From Amphiplicatus metriothermophilus (GTDB lineage Bacteria; Pseudomonadota; Alphaproteobacteria; Caulobacterales; Parvularculaceae), in assembly GCF_900199215.1 (NCBI RefSeq), contig NZ_FZQA01000004.1, positions 186,001 to 250,000 on the forward strand: a stretch of 64,000 nucleotides of DNA, in the 5' to 3' direction. A program made the translations under genes and the position numbers. Positions 1 to 9,072 of this stretch are shown here, piece by piece (position 1 is the first letter of the stretch; each line of letters starts with the position of its first letter). The notes beneath the pieces are model-generated. The model was given only the letters and a program-made list of their open reading frames with translations. It searched no databases and had not been told where the DNA came from.

Positions 1-168
1 CGGAACGTTCTCGGGCGCAGCCAGCGCCGCGCCGTCGATGACCAGCAGGTCGCCGGGCGCGACGGCCCTGACGGCGATCAGCACGTTGTCGGCCGCATCG
101 AGCAGGATGAGGCGGGCCGGTTCGTCCGCGCGCGCTTCGGGCGCGCGCCTGGTTTTCGCCTCGGTCAT
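1..168 (-). CDS. UxaA-family (altronate dehydratase-type) N-terminal SAF domain, partial
   Basis: This gene enters the window on the minus strand and only its first 56 codons are present. After a short charged head the product reads like the SAF domain (VLIAVRAVAPGDLLVIDG) found at the start of UxaA-type sugar-acid dehydratases. Its ATG shares one base with the stop of the aldo/keto reductase gene (TAATG), so it is translationally coupled to that operon. In the Campylobacter jejuni fucose island a UxaA-like protein accompanies FucP, an IclR regulator and an amidohydrolase, as here. I therefore infer a role in dehydrating L-fuconate or a related acid. It could be the small SAF-only subunit or a full-length enzyme; the window cannot tell. 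Confidence 0.7.
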   Translation of the reverse strand, partial: MTEAKTRRAPEARADEPARLILLDAADNVLIAVRAVAPGDLLVIDGAALAAPENVP

Positions 169-1247
169 TACGCCGTCTCCAGATCAGGGGCGGGCGCGCG
201 CGAATCGAGAAGACCGGCCTCGCGCAGGCGCGCCCAGAGCGCCCGCGGAATGTCGGCGCCGGCCCAGACGACGGCGTCTTTCACCTCAGCGGCGCTCGCA
301 AAGCCGACGAGAGCGCGCGCGACCGCGGAATGATAAAGCGGAAAGGCGAGCGCGGCGGCCGGCGCGGCCACGCCGAACGCCTGGGCGATCTCCGCTATCG
401 CCGCGACGCGCCGGCGCACGGGCTCAGAGGCGCGCTGATAATCGTAGCGGCTCACGGCCGAAGGGCCGGTCGCCAGCACGCCCGAATTGAAGACGCCGCC
501 GACGAAGACCGCCGCGCCCCTGTCGAGACAGGCCGGCAGAAACCGCTCGACCGGCTCCTGCTCCAGCAGCGTGTAGCGGCCCGCCAGCAGGAAGACCTCC
601 ATGTCGAATTCTTCGAGCGCGTCGAGGCAGGCCCGCCACTCATTGGCGCCGAGGCCTAGCGCGCCGGCGGCGCCTTCCTCGCGCAGGCGCCGCATCGCGC
701 GCCAGCCGCCTTTGCGAAAGGCGCGCCAATGCGCTTCATGGGCGCTTCCATGCGCGCGCCGGCCAAGATCATGCGCATAAAGAATATCGACCCTGTCGAG
801 TCCGAGCCGCTTAAGGCTGTCCTCGAAGGACCGCATCACGCCGTCATAGGAGTAGTCGAAAACCGGCTCGAAAGGCCGCGCATTGACGAAGCCGTGCCGC
901 ACGCCCGCCGCTTTCGAGGACACGATAGGCTCGAGCGTCCGGCCGACCTTGGTCGAGACCGAGAACTCTTCGCGGCGGCGGCCTTTCAGAAAGGCGCCCA
1001 GCCGCAGCTCGCTGAGGCCGAATCCGTAATGGGGCGCGGTGTCGAAGAGGCGAATCCCCGCGCGCCAGGCGGCCTCCAGCGCGTCCCTGGCCTGCGCGTC
1101 GGAGACCTCCCGATAAAGATTCCCGATCGGCGCGGCGCCGAAGCCGAGCCGGGCGAGGCGCGCGCCCGCGCGTTCGCGCGCGGCCTCATGCGCGCCGTCT
1201 TCGATCCGCGCCCTTGCGCTCTGCATCTGCATCGGCGCTTGCGTCAT
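168..1247 (-). CDS. Aldo/keto reductase, probable L-fucose (aldose) 1-dehydrogenase
   Basis: The 359-residue protein is a cytoplasmic NAD(P)-dependent aldo/keto reductase. The family catalytic tetrad is visible: Asp near 69 and Tyr near 74 in DTAPHYG, Lys near 100 in STKVGR, and His in YAHD near 160. The spacing and the PHYG signature resemble the D-threo-aldose/L-fucose dehydrogenase branch. Lying between a UxaA-like gene and an IclR/amidohydrolase/FucP set, it most likely oxidises L-fucose to L-fuconolactone, the first step of non-phosphorylative fucose breakdown. The start codon overlaps the IclR stop (ATGA). Internal Met codons at residues 6 and 8 are alternative starts. Another aldose or pyridoxal as substrate cannot be excluded. 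Confidence 0.8.
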   Translation of the reverse strand: MTQAPMQMQSARARIEDGAHEAARERAGARLARLGFGAAPIGNLYREVSDAQARDALEAAWRAGIRLFDTAPHYGFGLSELRLGAFLKGRRREEFSVSTKVGRTLEPIVSSKAAGVRHGFVNARPFEPVFDYSYDGVMRSFEDSLKRLGLDRVDILYAHDLGRRAHGSAHEAHWRAFRKGGWRAMRRLREEGAAGALGLGANEWRACLDALEEFDMEVFLLAGRYTLLEQEPVERFLPACLDRGAAVFVGGVFNSGVLATGPSAVSRYDYQRASEPVRRRVAAIAEIAQAFGVAAPAAALAFPLYHSAVARALVGFASAAEVKDAVVWAGADIPRALWARLREAGLLDSRAPAPDLETA

Positions 1248-2053
1248 GGCCCCTCGCCCGCCAGCACGCGCGAAATGCGGTTCGCGGAATCGCGGACGTG
1301 CTCGGCTGCTTCCTCAAGCGTGCACGGCATGCCCGCGCGCAAGAGGAACGGCACGGTGAGCGCGGCGAGCGCGCCGCGCGCCCCCATGATCGGCGCCGAG
1401 ACGTCCTTCACGCCCTGCACGAAATCGCTCTGGGCGATGACGAAGCCGCGTTCGGCGACGGCGCGCGCCTTGTCCGCGAACGCTTTCAGACGCGCCGCGC
1501 CGACGCCGGATGCGCGCAGCCGCTCCAGCATCGCCTTGCGCGCGTCTTCGGGCTGGCAGCCGAAGAGAACGAGGCCGGACGTCGTCTCGACGAGCTTGCG
1601 GCGATAGCCGACGCGCACGGAAAAGCCGAGATCGCCCGGGCTTTCCACGCGCGCGACCGCGACGATCTGATCGTCCGACGCGATCGTCACATGGCAGGAC
1701 TGGCCGATGCGCGCGGCGAGCGCCTCCATGACCGGCAACGCGGCGGCGAGCAGCGACTTGGTCGGGGCGCGCGCCAGGCCCAGCGCAAACAGCCTGTCGG
1801 TGAGCATGTAGCCGCCGTTCGTCCCTTCCGGCGCGATATAGCCGCGATATTCCAGCACCTGCATCATTCTGAAAAGTTCGCTTACGGACTTGCCGAGCTG
1901 CGCGGCGATCTGCGTCGGCGTCATCGGCGCCGCGGCGCCCGCCAAGAGTTCGAGTATGTCGAGCCCCTTCTCGAGCGCCGGCGCGCGGTAGCGTCGCTCC
2001 GCCGCCGCCTGCTGGCTGCGCAGAGCCGCCGCGCGTTTCGTCGTCTCGCTCAT
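1244..2053 (-). CDS. IclR-family transcriptional regulator
   Basis: This is a 269-residue regulator with an N-terminal winged helix-turn-helix (about residues 20-85, including EKGLDILELL, then MTPTQIAAQLGKSVSELFRMMQ). A C-terminal IclR effector domain follows, with the typical GFSVRVGYRRKLVETTSGLVLFG-like core split over residues 135-165. I chose the ATG at 2053 because the HTH follows at the usual distance and because it overlaps the amidohydrolase stop as ATGA; an in-frame extension to 2173 exists but reads as non-coding. It is embedded inside the operon it probably controls. IclR proteins of fucose loci act as repressors or activators that sense a sugar-acid intermediate, which is inferred here. 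Confidence 0.88.
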   Translation of the reverse strand: MSETTKRAAALRSQQAAAERRYRAPALEKGLDILELLAGAAAPMTPTQIAAQLGKSVSELFRMMQVLEYRGYIAPEGTNGGYMLTDRLFALGLARAPTKSLLAAALPVMEALAARIGQSCHVTIASDDQIVAVARVESPGDLGFSVRVGYRRKLVETTSGLVLFGCQPEDARKAMLERLRASGVGAARLKAFADKARAVAERGFVIAQSDFVQGVKDVSAPIMGARGALAALTVPFLLRAGMPCTLEEAAEHVRDSANRISRVLAGEGP

Positions 2054-2898
2054 GGCCCGTTCCCTTGCGGTTTCGCGGCCAGACCATACGCCGAACGCGC
2101 CGTTTCGCCGAAGACCCATTCGCGCTCCGCCGGCGCGAGCCCTGCGCACAGGGTCTGCGCCAGCCGCAGCCACGGCTCATAGGCGCTCGCAAGATTCAGG
2201 ACCGGCCAGTCGCCGCCCCACATCACCCGCTTGGGGCCGAAACGCGCGAGCATGACCTCGACATACGGCCTGAGCGCATCCGCGCCGGCGCCCGGCGGCG
2301 CCTCTGCAAGGAGACCGGAGAGCTTGCAATAGGTGTTGGGAAGGCGCGCGATCTCGCTCATGAGCGCGGCCCAGGATTCGAGGTCGCCTGCGCCGATGTC
2401 GGGCTTGGCGCCGTGATCGACGATGAGCGCGAGTCCGTCATGGCGCCGCTTGAACGCGATGAGCGCCGGCAGGTGGCGCGGGCGCGCCAGCGCGTCGAAC
2501 GCCAGCCCCGCCTCGATCATCGCCGTTATGGCGTTCCCGATGTCCGCTTCGGCGATCCAGCGCTCGTCGTCGAGATCCTGAAGCATCGGGCGCAGGGCGC
2601 GCAGCTTGGGCTCCCGCGCGAGCGCCCTCACCTGCGCCGGAGCGTGCGGCGCGTCGAGCGCGCACCATCCGCATACGCCGAGAATGAAGTCGGACTCCCG
2701 CGCCGTGCGAATCAGATAGCGCGTGTCGGCGTCGTTCGGCTGCGACTGGACGAGGACGGCGCCCGTCACGCCCAGCGGCCGGGCGAGCGCCTCGAACTCT
2801 TCCAGCCCGAACGTCCTGTATATGGCCTTGAGATCGGGCGGCGGCCAGCGGCAGCCGTTCTCGCCGATCCGCCACAGATGGAAATGCGCGTCGATCAT
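2050..2898 (-). CDS. Amidohydrolase-family lactonase, probable L-fuconolactone hydrolase
   Basis: The 282-residue protein belongs to the COG3618 amidohydrolase-2 family, which includes fuconolactonases and the pyrone-dicarboxylate lactonase. It opens with the metal-binding motif MIDAHFHLW and has the later conserved elements VDHGAKPD (His/Asp) and WGGDWPV with the catalytic Asp near the C terminus. It probably hydrolyses L-fucono-1,5-lactone made by the neighbouring aldo/keto reductase. The ATG at 2898 lies immediately before the HxH motif and overlaps the permease stop by four bases. A longer in-frame extension to 4317 is only the shadow of the permease gene. Confidence 0.85.
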   Translation of the reverse strand: MIDAHFHLWRIGENGCRWPPPDLKAIYRTFGLEEFEALARPLGVTGAVLVQSQPNDADTRYLIRTARESDFILGVCGWCALDAPHAPAQVRALAREPKLRALRPMLQDLDDERWIAEADIGNAITAMIEAGLAFDALARPRHLPALIAFKRRHDGLALIVDHGAKPDIGAGDLESWAALMSEIARLPNTYCKLSGLLAEAPPGAGADALRPYVEVMLARFGPKRVMWGGDWPVLNLASAYEPWLRLAQTLCAGLAPAEREWVFGETARSAYGLAAKPQGNGP

Positions 2899-4169
2899 GG
2901 CCGCGCGCTCCCCGTCCCGCCCGCGCCCATCGCGAACAGGAACACGCCTGCGAAACACGCCATGGGCAGCAGCATGGCGAGGTTGATCGCCGTCATGTCC
3001 GAGACCGCGCCCATCATGGCCGTGACGATCGCCCCGCCGATGATCGCCATGACGAGCAACGACGAGCCGGCCTTCGTCAGCTCGTCGAGGCCGTCGATGG
3101 AGAGGGCGAAGATCGTCGGAAACATCAGCGACATGAAGAAGCTGGTCGCGGCCAGCGCGGCGAGGCCGACCTGGCCCGGCGCGGCGACGGCGACGAAACA
3201 CAGCAGCACGTTGCCGGCCGCATAGGCGGCGAGCAGACGCTGCGGAGCGATGAAGCTCATCAGTCCGGTCGAAATGAACCGTCCCGCCATGAAGGCCGCG
3301 AGCGAGCCGGTCAGCCAGGCGGCGGCCGTCTTCTCGCCCATCCCTTCGGCCGTGTAGGTCGCATAGCGGATCATGTAGCTCCACACGCCCACTTGCGCGC
3401 CGACATACAGAAACTGCGCCGCGACGCCGGCGAGCAGGCGGCGCTCGCGCAAAAGCCGGGCGAACTGGCCGCGGCTTCCGTCCTGCCCGTCCTGCGCGCG
3501 CGCCTGCGGCGGAAAAGGGATCGCGCAGGCGACGACGACGAGCGCGAGAAGGCCGAGCCCGAGGACGAGGTAGGGCCCCTTCACCGCCGCGGCCTCGGCG
3601 GCGAAGAACGCCTCGCGCGCCGAGGCCGACATGGCGGCGAGCTCGGCCTCGCCCGGCTCGACGCCTGAGAGGATGAACTCGCGGCCGATGAGCACGCCCG
3701 AAATCGCGCCGAGCGAATTGAACGACTGCGCGAAGTTGAGCCGCTGCGCGGCCGTCTCGCGCGGGCCGAGCGCCGTCATCAGCGGATTGGCGCAGGTCTC
3801 CAGAAACGCAAGCCCGCTCGCTATGACGAACAGCGCGGACAGAAAGAACGCATACTCCCGCGCCCCCGCGGCCGGCAGAAACAGAAGCGCCCCCGCGGCG
3901 TACAGCGCCAGGCCGAAGACGACTCCGGCCTTGTAGCCGAACCGGCGCATGAAGATCGCGGCGGGGATCGCCCAGACGAAATAGCCGAAATAAAAAACCG
4001 ACTGGACGAGGCCCGAGCGGAAATCGGACAGGACGAACAGCTTCTTGAACTGGGCGACGAGAACGTCGTTGAGATTGTTCGCCACGCCCCACAGGAAGAA
4101 GAGGCCGACGACGAGCGCGCTCGCCGCCAGATAGCGCTGCGCTCTCTGTCCGACGACCGTGACGCTCAA
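2895..4169 (-). CDS. fucP: FucP-type MFS sugar:proton symporter
   Basis: The 424-residue protein has about 12 membrane segments and the FucP hallmarks: FFLWGVANNLNDVLVAQF in helix 1, FLETCANPL in helix 4 and NFAQSFNSLG in helix 5. FucP imports L-fucose with a proton; relatives in the same subfamily carry glucose or galactose. The frame begins with TTG (4169), preceded by GGGAGAG at a good distance, so a TTG start is likely because no ATG is available near the first helix. It sits between the GH31 gene and the amidohydrolase gene, linking extracellular or periplasmic glycan cleavage to cytoplasmic fucose catabolism. No GH29 or GH95 fucosidase is visible in the window. Confidence 0.85.
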   Translation of the reverse strand: MSVTVVGQRAQRYLAASALVVGLFFLWGVANNLNDVLVAQFKKLFVLSDFRSGLVQSVFYFGYFVWAIPAAIFMRRFGYKAGVVFGLALYAAGALLFLPAAGAREYAFFLSALFVIASGLAFLETCANPLMTALGPRETAAQRLNFAQSFNSLGAISGVLIGREFILSGVEPGEAELAAMSASAREAFFAAEAAAVKGPYLVLGLGLLALVVVACAIPFPPQARAQDGQDGSRGQFARLLRERRLLAGVAAQFLYVGAQVGVWSYMIRYATYTAEGMGEKTAAAWLTGSLAAFMAGRFISTGLMSFIAPQRLLAAYAAGNVLLCFVAVAAPGQVGLAALAATSFFMSLMFPTIFALSIDGLDELTKAGSSLLVMAIIGGAIVTAMMGAVSDMTAINLAMLLPMACFAGVFLFAMGAGGTGSARP

Positions 4170-4217
4170 TCCGCTCTCCCGCGTTCGCGCCGGGCGGCTC
4201 GCGCCCGCGCGCTTGAT

Positions 4218-7073
4218 CTAGTTGCGACGAATGACCATCGCCTCGCCCGCATACCGAACCGAGACGTCGGGCGCCGCATCGAAGGAAAAGCCGTCGCCGC
4301 CTTCGGGCGCGATCCATTTGACATGGAACGTGCGCGACTGCGGCATTCCCGCATACGCGCCCTCGCGCGCGCCGATCGTCAGCGCGCCGCGCGCGTCGTC
4401 ATAGGCGATGGGAATGCGGCTCCATTCGCCGCGTTCATAGGCGTAGCTCGTCCCGTCGTCTTCATAGAGCGAGAACGCGCCGTCGGCGCCCGTATAGACA
4501 TAGAGCGTGACGTCCCCGTCCGGCTTTTCGTTCGAGTACTGGACGTCCGGTCCCATGGGCACGACGGCGCCGGCGCGCACGAACAGCGGCATGCGCGAAA
4601 GCGGCGCGTCGGCGTCGATCCACGCCCCGCCTTCATGGCGCGCGCCGGTGTGGAAGTCGTACCAGGCCCCGCCGGCGGGCAGATAGACCCGGCGCGCGCG
4701 CGCCCGAAACTCATGAACCGGACTCACGAGAAAGGCCGGCCCGAACATATACTGGTCGTCGATGTCCCAGACATTCCGGTCGTCGGCGAAGTCCATGACT
4801 AGGCCGCGCATGATCGTCCCGTCCCTGTGGAACGTATCGGCTGCAAGCGTGTAGATATAGGGCAGGAGCCGGTATCTCAGCCTGTCGTGCCAGACGAGGC
4901 TGTCGTAAACCTCAGAGCCTTCGGGCGCGAGATTGAAAATCTCCCTGTACGGATACTCGCCGTGCGAGCGGAAGATGGGCGCGAACGCGCCGAACTGGAA
5001 CCAGCGCAGATTGAGCTCGCGCCATTCCTCGACATGGGCCGGATCCTCGCTCGAATAGCGGGACTCGACGGAGAAGCCGCCGATGTCGAAGGTCCAGTTG
5101 GGAACGCCGGACATGGAGAAATTGACGCCCGCCGCGATCTGCTCGCGCAGATCGTCCCAGCGCGCGACGACGTCCCCGCTCCAGGCGGCCGCGCCGTAGC
5201 GCTGGAGGCCCGGAAAGCCCGATCGCGTCAGAATGAAGGCGCGCTTGTCGGGCTCGGCGCCCGCGCGCTCGCCCTCATAGACGCCCTGCGCATTCGGCAG
5301 GGCGTAGGAATTGAAATATTCCGCGCCCGGCCCCATCGCCGTCGGCCCCATGCGCAGCGCGCGCTCCTCATGGCTGAGATTGGAATGGATATCCGGCTCG
5401 GTCGCGTCGAGCCACCAGGCGTCGAAGCCGAACGCGTCGAGCTTTTCCTCGATCTGCCGCCAGAAGATCGCGCGCGCCTCCGCGGAATAGGGGTCGTAGA
5501 ACGAGCTTTTATAGCCCGGTCCCACCCAGTCGCGCGTATTCATCTCCAGATTGCGCTGATAGATATATCCCTTTTCGTTCAGCTCGTCGAAATTCTTCGT
5601 GCCAGGATAGAATTTCGGCCACACGGAGATCATGATCCGCGCATTCATGTCGTGAACGGCCTCGACCATGGCCTTGGGATCGGGAAAGCGCGCGGCGTCG
5701 AAATCGTGCGAGCCCCATTTGTCCTCCGGCCAGTAGAACCAGTCGAGCACGATATTGTCGATGGGGATCGCGCGCGCGCGATACTCCTTGAGAACGTCGA
5801 GCAGCTCTTCCTGCGTCGCATAGCGTTGTCGGCTCTGCCAGAAGCCGTAGGCCCAGCGCGGCAGCATCACGGCCTTGCCGGTGAGCCGGCGGTAACCCGC
5901 GATGATCTCGTCCATGTCCTCGCCGTGAATGAAATAATAGTCGATGACGTCGGCGACCTCTGAGGACAGCGACAGCGCGCGGCGCTCGTCCGCTGGCATC
6001 GGATCGAGATGGAGAAGACGGAAATAGCCGTCATTGGGCAGCCACTCGATGCGGACGTCTTTCGGCTCGCCCGGCGTCATCTCCAGCTCGAAATTGTAGT
6101 AATAGGGATTCCAGTTCTGCCGCCAGCGATCGACCACGAGCGCGCCGTCGACATAGACCTTGAGATATTCGCTGGCGTAGACGCGAAACTTGTGAACGCC
6201 CGCGCTTTTCGCCTCGATGCTGCCGGTCCAGACGATTTTCTCCGGCGAGGTCTCGCCGAAGGGCTCGGGCCAGGCGCCGCGCACGGACTCGCCGCTCGCG
6301 AACTGGTCGGGCGGCAGGAACTGATAGTCCGGATCGCTCTCTTTCAGCGTCGCGGCGACGACGCCGTCTTTATAATACTCCCCCGTCAGGCCGCCCGGCT
6401 CGCCGGACGCGTCGCGCACGATCAGGGCGCAGCCGATAGGCTGATAGGGACGCGGATCGCCGAAGCGGGTGATCGAGTTGTTGTCCCACAGAACGCCGTA
6501 GCCGCCCGTCGAGAGAACGAACGGCATGGCGATCGAAATATTATGCTGGGCGAGCTCGACGTCCTCGCCATTGTAGTTCATCTGGCCGTTCTGGTGCTGG
6601 CCGAGCCCGTAGAACCCTTCCTGCGGATCGGAGTCGAACAGCTGGCGGACCGCATAAAACGCTTCGCCCTGCGCCGTCTTCGGAGAAAAGACGCGGGCCG
6701 GCCTTTCGGCGAGGAGCTTCTTTCCCTTGGCGTCGCGAAACGTCACCGCGCCGGTCGTGAGCGAGATGTCCGCCTTCAGCGCCTCCGTCTCGAGCCGCAC
6801 GACGTCGCCCCGGCGGCGCGCCTTGAAGGCCGGGGGCGCGCCCTGATCGACGATCATCAGGCTCCGCGCGCGCGCGAAGGAATCGTCCGGGCCGGCGGTG
6901 ACGCGCAGGATGTCCGGCGCGATCGCCTCGACGCGCACCGGATAGGCGCCCTGCCCCGTCGGGCGCGCCACGACCCCGCGGTCCGTCGTCTCGAACGCGC
7001 CCTTCTGGGCCGCAGCCGGCGCCGCCAGCATCATCGCCGCGGCGAGCGCCCCGATCGCGCTGAATATCCTCAT
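4218..7073 (-). CDS. Secreted GH31 alpha-xylosidase with PA14 domain
   Basis: This is a 951-residue exported enzyme with a signal peptide (about residues 1-22, ending AAPAAAQ). A GH31 N-terminal beta domain is followed by a PA14-like insertion (about 229-356, starting GEYYKDG). The (beta/alpha)8 barrel contains QSRQRYATQEE near 412, the nucleophile Asp in WWLDATEPD near 556, and the acid/base Asp in WSGD near 634. The PA14 insert and the IPIDNIVLDWFYW segment closely recall Cellvibrio japonicus Xyl31A, which removes alpha-xylosyl branches from xyloglucan oligosaccharides. That precise specificity is inferred. The next gene upstream is GH35, 61 bases away, again as in xyloglucan loci. Confidence 0.9.
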   Translation of the reverse strand: MRIFSAIGALAAAMMLAAPAAAQKGAFETTDRGVVARPTGQGAYPVRVEAIAPDILRVTAGPDDSFARARSLMIVDQGAPPAFKARRRGDVVRLETEALKADISLTTGAVTFRDAKGKKLLAERPARVFSPKTAQGEAFYAVRQLFDSDPQEGFYGLGQHQNGQMNYNGEDVELAQHNISIAMPFVLSTGGYGVLWDNNSITRFGDPRPYQPIGCALIVRDASGEPGGLTGEYYKDGVVAATLKESDPDYQFLPPDQFASGESVRGAWPEPFGETSPEKIVWTGSIEAKSAGVHKFRVYASEYLKVYVDGALVVDRWRQNWNPYYYNFELEMTPGEPKDVRIEWLPNDGYFRLLHLDPMPADERRALSLSSEVADVIDYYFIHGEDMDEIIAGYRRLTGKAVMLPRWAYGFWQSRQRYATQEELLDVLKEYRARAIPIDNIVLDWFYWPEDKWGSHDFDAARFPDPKAMVEAVHDMNARIMISVWPKFYPGTKNFDELNEKGYIYQRNLEMNTRDWVGPGYKSSFYDPYSAEARAIFWRQIEEKLDAFGFDAWWLDATEPDIHSNLSHEERALRMGPTAMGPGAEYFNSYALPNAQGVYEGERAGAEPDKRAFILTRSGFPGLQRYGAAAWSGDVVARWDDLREQIAAGVNFSMSGVPNWTFDIGGFSVESRYSSEDPAHVEEWRELNLRWFQFGAFAPIFRSHGEYPYREIFNLAPEGSEVYDSLVWHDRLRYRLLPYIYTLAADTFHRDGTIMRGLVMDFADDRNVWDIDDQYMFGPAFLVSPVHEFRARARRVYLPAGGAWYDFHTGARHEGGAWIDADAPLSRMPLFVRAGAVVPMGPDVQYSNEKPDGDVTLYVYTGADGAFSLYEDDGTSYAYERGEWSRIPIAYDDARGALTIGAREGAYAGMPQSRTFHVKWIAPEGGDGFSFDAAPDVSVRYAGEAMVIRRN

Positions 7074-7134
7074 CGCTGCCCTTCCCCTTTTCCCTTTTCC
7101 CGCGCCGGCCGCCTCTTGTCGGGCGAGCCGTCGC

Positions 7135-8799
7135 CTAATATGTCGCGAGCGTGACCCTTAGAACCTGCGGGCGATCGGTGAAATTCAGTCCGTAGTCGGT
7201 CTGATCGCCGTTCCACATGCGCCTGAACTTCCATTCGCCGTCCTCGAAAACGACCTCCTCGACGCTGGCGTAGATCATGTGCTCGCCCTCGCGGCCCGCG
7301 CCCGGCTGGAACGAGACCCGCGCGCGATAGCCCATGACGAGGAACTGATCCTCGCCAAGCCGCGCGATGAGAACGCCGGCGTTCGGTTCTTCAGTTCCGT
7401 CCTTGCGCTCGCTTTCAAGCCAGGTCCAGTGCGAGAAGCCGAACTGCCATTCCTTGTAATCGACCGTCGCGCGCCAGCGGCCGAGATCGATGGTCTGGCT
7501 CGCCGCGTCGTCAGGCTTGGCGACGCCCCAGACCTCGCTCTCGAAGGCGAAGCGCGCCCATTCCCGCGCGAAGGGCGCGACGAGCGCGTAATTTGCGGCG
7601 AACGGCGCGAGCGTCTCCGCCGTCACTTCCTTCGCGCCGAGGGGATAGTTCGAATAGCCCGTGAAATCGATTCCGAAGGGCGAAAAGCCGACCGCGCCGC
7701 GTCCCAGCGCCGCGAAGAAGAAGCGCGCATAGTCGGCGTCGTTGCCGGTCTCGGCCACGAACAGCGGATTGTCCGGGCGCGCGTAATGATCGAGCGCGGC
7801 CATGTAGGGCCGATGCTTGCGAATATAGATGTCGGGCGCGAGAAGATCGAGCGCCGGCGCGGCCGCCTTCCAGATATGAAGGACGTTGTGCGTCGGCCCG
7901 CCGCTCGCATAGGCGCCCGGCTCCTGCGGGTTGATCGGATCGCGCAGCGCCGCATTGGCGTACATCGGCAGATCGTAGACGGCGCGGCCCGCCGCGGCGA
8001 TCTCCCCGACATAGGACGCGATCGACCAGGCGTGGAAATATTCGTCCGCGTTCTCGCCGAAAACCTCCGTCCACGTTCCAGGCCGCACGCCCAGCGCCTC
8101 GACGAGCCGGGCCGGAATCGGCCCCTGGAACAGCGCCTCGGCCATGGGCGAGTAGTCCCGAACGGCGCCGTAGGTTCCGGTCTCGTTTTCAACCTGCACC
8201 ATGACGACCGTGCGCTGACGGTCTTTCTTTTTCAGATGCTCCATCAGCTTCACGAAGGCGCGCCTGTCGGCGGCGAGCGTCTCCGCGCCATGCGGCGAGA
8301 GCGCATAGTGCGTCTCGCCGTCCCTGGCGATCATGCGCGGGAAGCGGTCGTTGTCGAGCTTCACCCATTTCGGCGCGTAATGGGGCGCGGTGTTCTTCCA
8401 TGTTCCGTACCACAAAAGCACGAGGCGCACGCCGTTCCTGCGCGCCTCTTCGAGAAGAACGTCGACATAGGAGAAGTCGAAGACGCCCTCTTCAGGTTCG
8501 ATCTGCTCCCAGGCGACGGGAATCTGCAGCGTATTGGCGCCGATCGCCTTCACCGCCGGCCAGACCTCCGGCAGCATCGCCGGATAGTTGCTCGAATTGT
8601 TCGTCTGCGCCGCGAGCATGAGAAACGGCTCGCCGTCGACGATGAAGGCGTGCTTGCCGTTCTTCGTCACGAAATGCGGCAGATCCCGCCCCTCCTGCGC
8701 GCGCGCCGGCGCGGCGACGAACAGGACCGCAAGACCGCCGAGCGCCAGCAGCGCCGCCTTCGCCTTCGTCGACAGCCGCCCCGCGTCGCTTTTCCTCAT
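7135..8799 (-). CDS. Secreted GH35 beta-galactosidase with DUF5597 domain
   Basis: The 554-residue product starts with a signal peptide (MRKSDAG... to PARAQ near residue 35). The GH35 barrel has an acid/base Glu in [11 protein letters not shown] (about 204) and a nucleophile Glu in FVAETGND (about 349). The C-terminal 150 residues match the DUF5597 domain of Cellvibrio Bgl35A, a beta-galactosidase acting on galactosylated xyloglucan side chains. I start at 8799 because the signal peptide begins there; the in-frame extension to 9030 is Arg-rich and overlaps an intergenic hairpin. Together with the downstream GH31 enzyme it would strip galactose and then xylose from xyloglucan fragments. Confidence 0.9.
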   Translation of the reverse strand: MRKSDAGRLSTKAKAALLALGGLAVLFVAAPARAQEGRDLPHFVTKNGKHAFIVDGEPFLMLAAQTNNSSNYPAMLPEVWPAVKAIGANTLQIPVAWEQIEPEEGVFDFSYVDVLLEEARRNGVRLVLLWYGTWKNTAPHYAPKWVKLDNDRFPRMIARDGETHYALSPHGAETLAADRRAFVKLMEHLKKKDRQRTVVMVQVENETGTYGAVRDYSPMAEALFQGPIPARLVEALGVRPGTWTEVFGENADEYFHAWSIASYVGEIAAAGRAVYDLPMYANAALRDPINPQEPGAYASGGPTHNVLHIWKAAAPALDLLAPDIYIRKHRPYMAALDHYARPDNPLFVAETGNDADYARFFFAALGRGAVGFSPFGIDFTGYSNYPLGAKEVTAETLAPFAANYALVAPFAREWARFAFESEVWGVAKPDDAASQTIDLGRWRATVDYKEWQFGFSHWTWLESERKDGTEEPNAGVLIARLGEDQFLVMGYRARVSFQPGAGREGEHMIYASVEEVVFEDGEWKFRRMWNGDQTDYGLNFTDRPQVLRVTLATY

Positions 8800-8836
8800 G
8801 CGCTTTGCCCCGTCTTTGATCCCGCGCGAAGAGAAT

Positions 8837-8871
8837 GCGGCGTCTGCATGCCGCCGACATGCAGACGCCGC
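8837..8871 (-). repeat. Perfect 14-bp stem hairpin between halogenase 1 and GH35
   Basis: The arms GCGGCGTCTGCATG (8837-8850) and CATGCAGACGCCGC (8858-8871) are exact inverse complements with a 7-base loop. In the minus-strand transcript the hairpin lies between the halogenase stop and the GH35 start, followed by a pyrimidine-rich stretch but no real U tract. It may partly terminate or stabilise the upstream mRNA. Confidence 0.8.
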
Positions 8872-8979
8872 GCAGGACCAAGGGAGGAGGAGGGCCCTGC
8901 GTAAACCGTTAACGATGCGCCGGGCGCTGGCGGCCGAAGGCGCAGCCGGCGCGCGCCCGCTCCTGAACCTTTCCATCCG

Positions 8980-9062
8980 CCTCATCGTTTGCGCTAACAA
9001 CGGATATTTCATATATGATATCGCTTTCATAAGAGCAATAAAATTCTTTCGCGCCAGGCGAA
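8980..9062 (-). promoter_or_regulatory. AT-rich internal promoter region with LacI-like palindrome
   Basis: This is the only AT-rich patch inside the operon, in the 273-base gap before GH35. It contains the near-palindrome GTTTGCGCTAAC (8987-8998, 10 of 12 symmetric with central GCGC, typical of LacI-family sites) and the perfect palindrome TCATATATGA. It could give the GH35-GH31-fucP half its own promoter and operator. No start site is proven. Confidence 0.4.
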
Positions 9063-9072
9063 AACTTCCTCT

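Noticed and set aside
4170-4317. N-terminal extensions of the amidohydrolase and neighbouring frames (for example a 755-codon frame to 4317)
   Set aside because: They read through the permease gene in another frame with Arg-rich composition; overlapping ATGA junctions give better starts.
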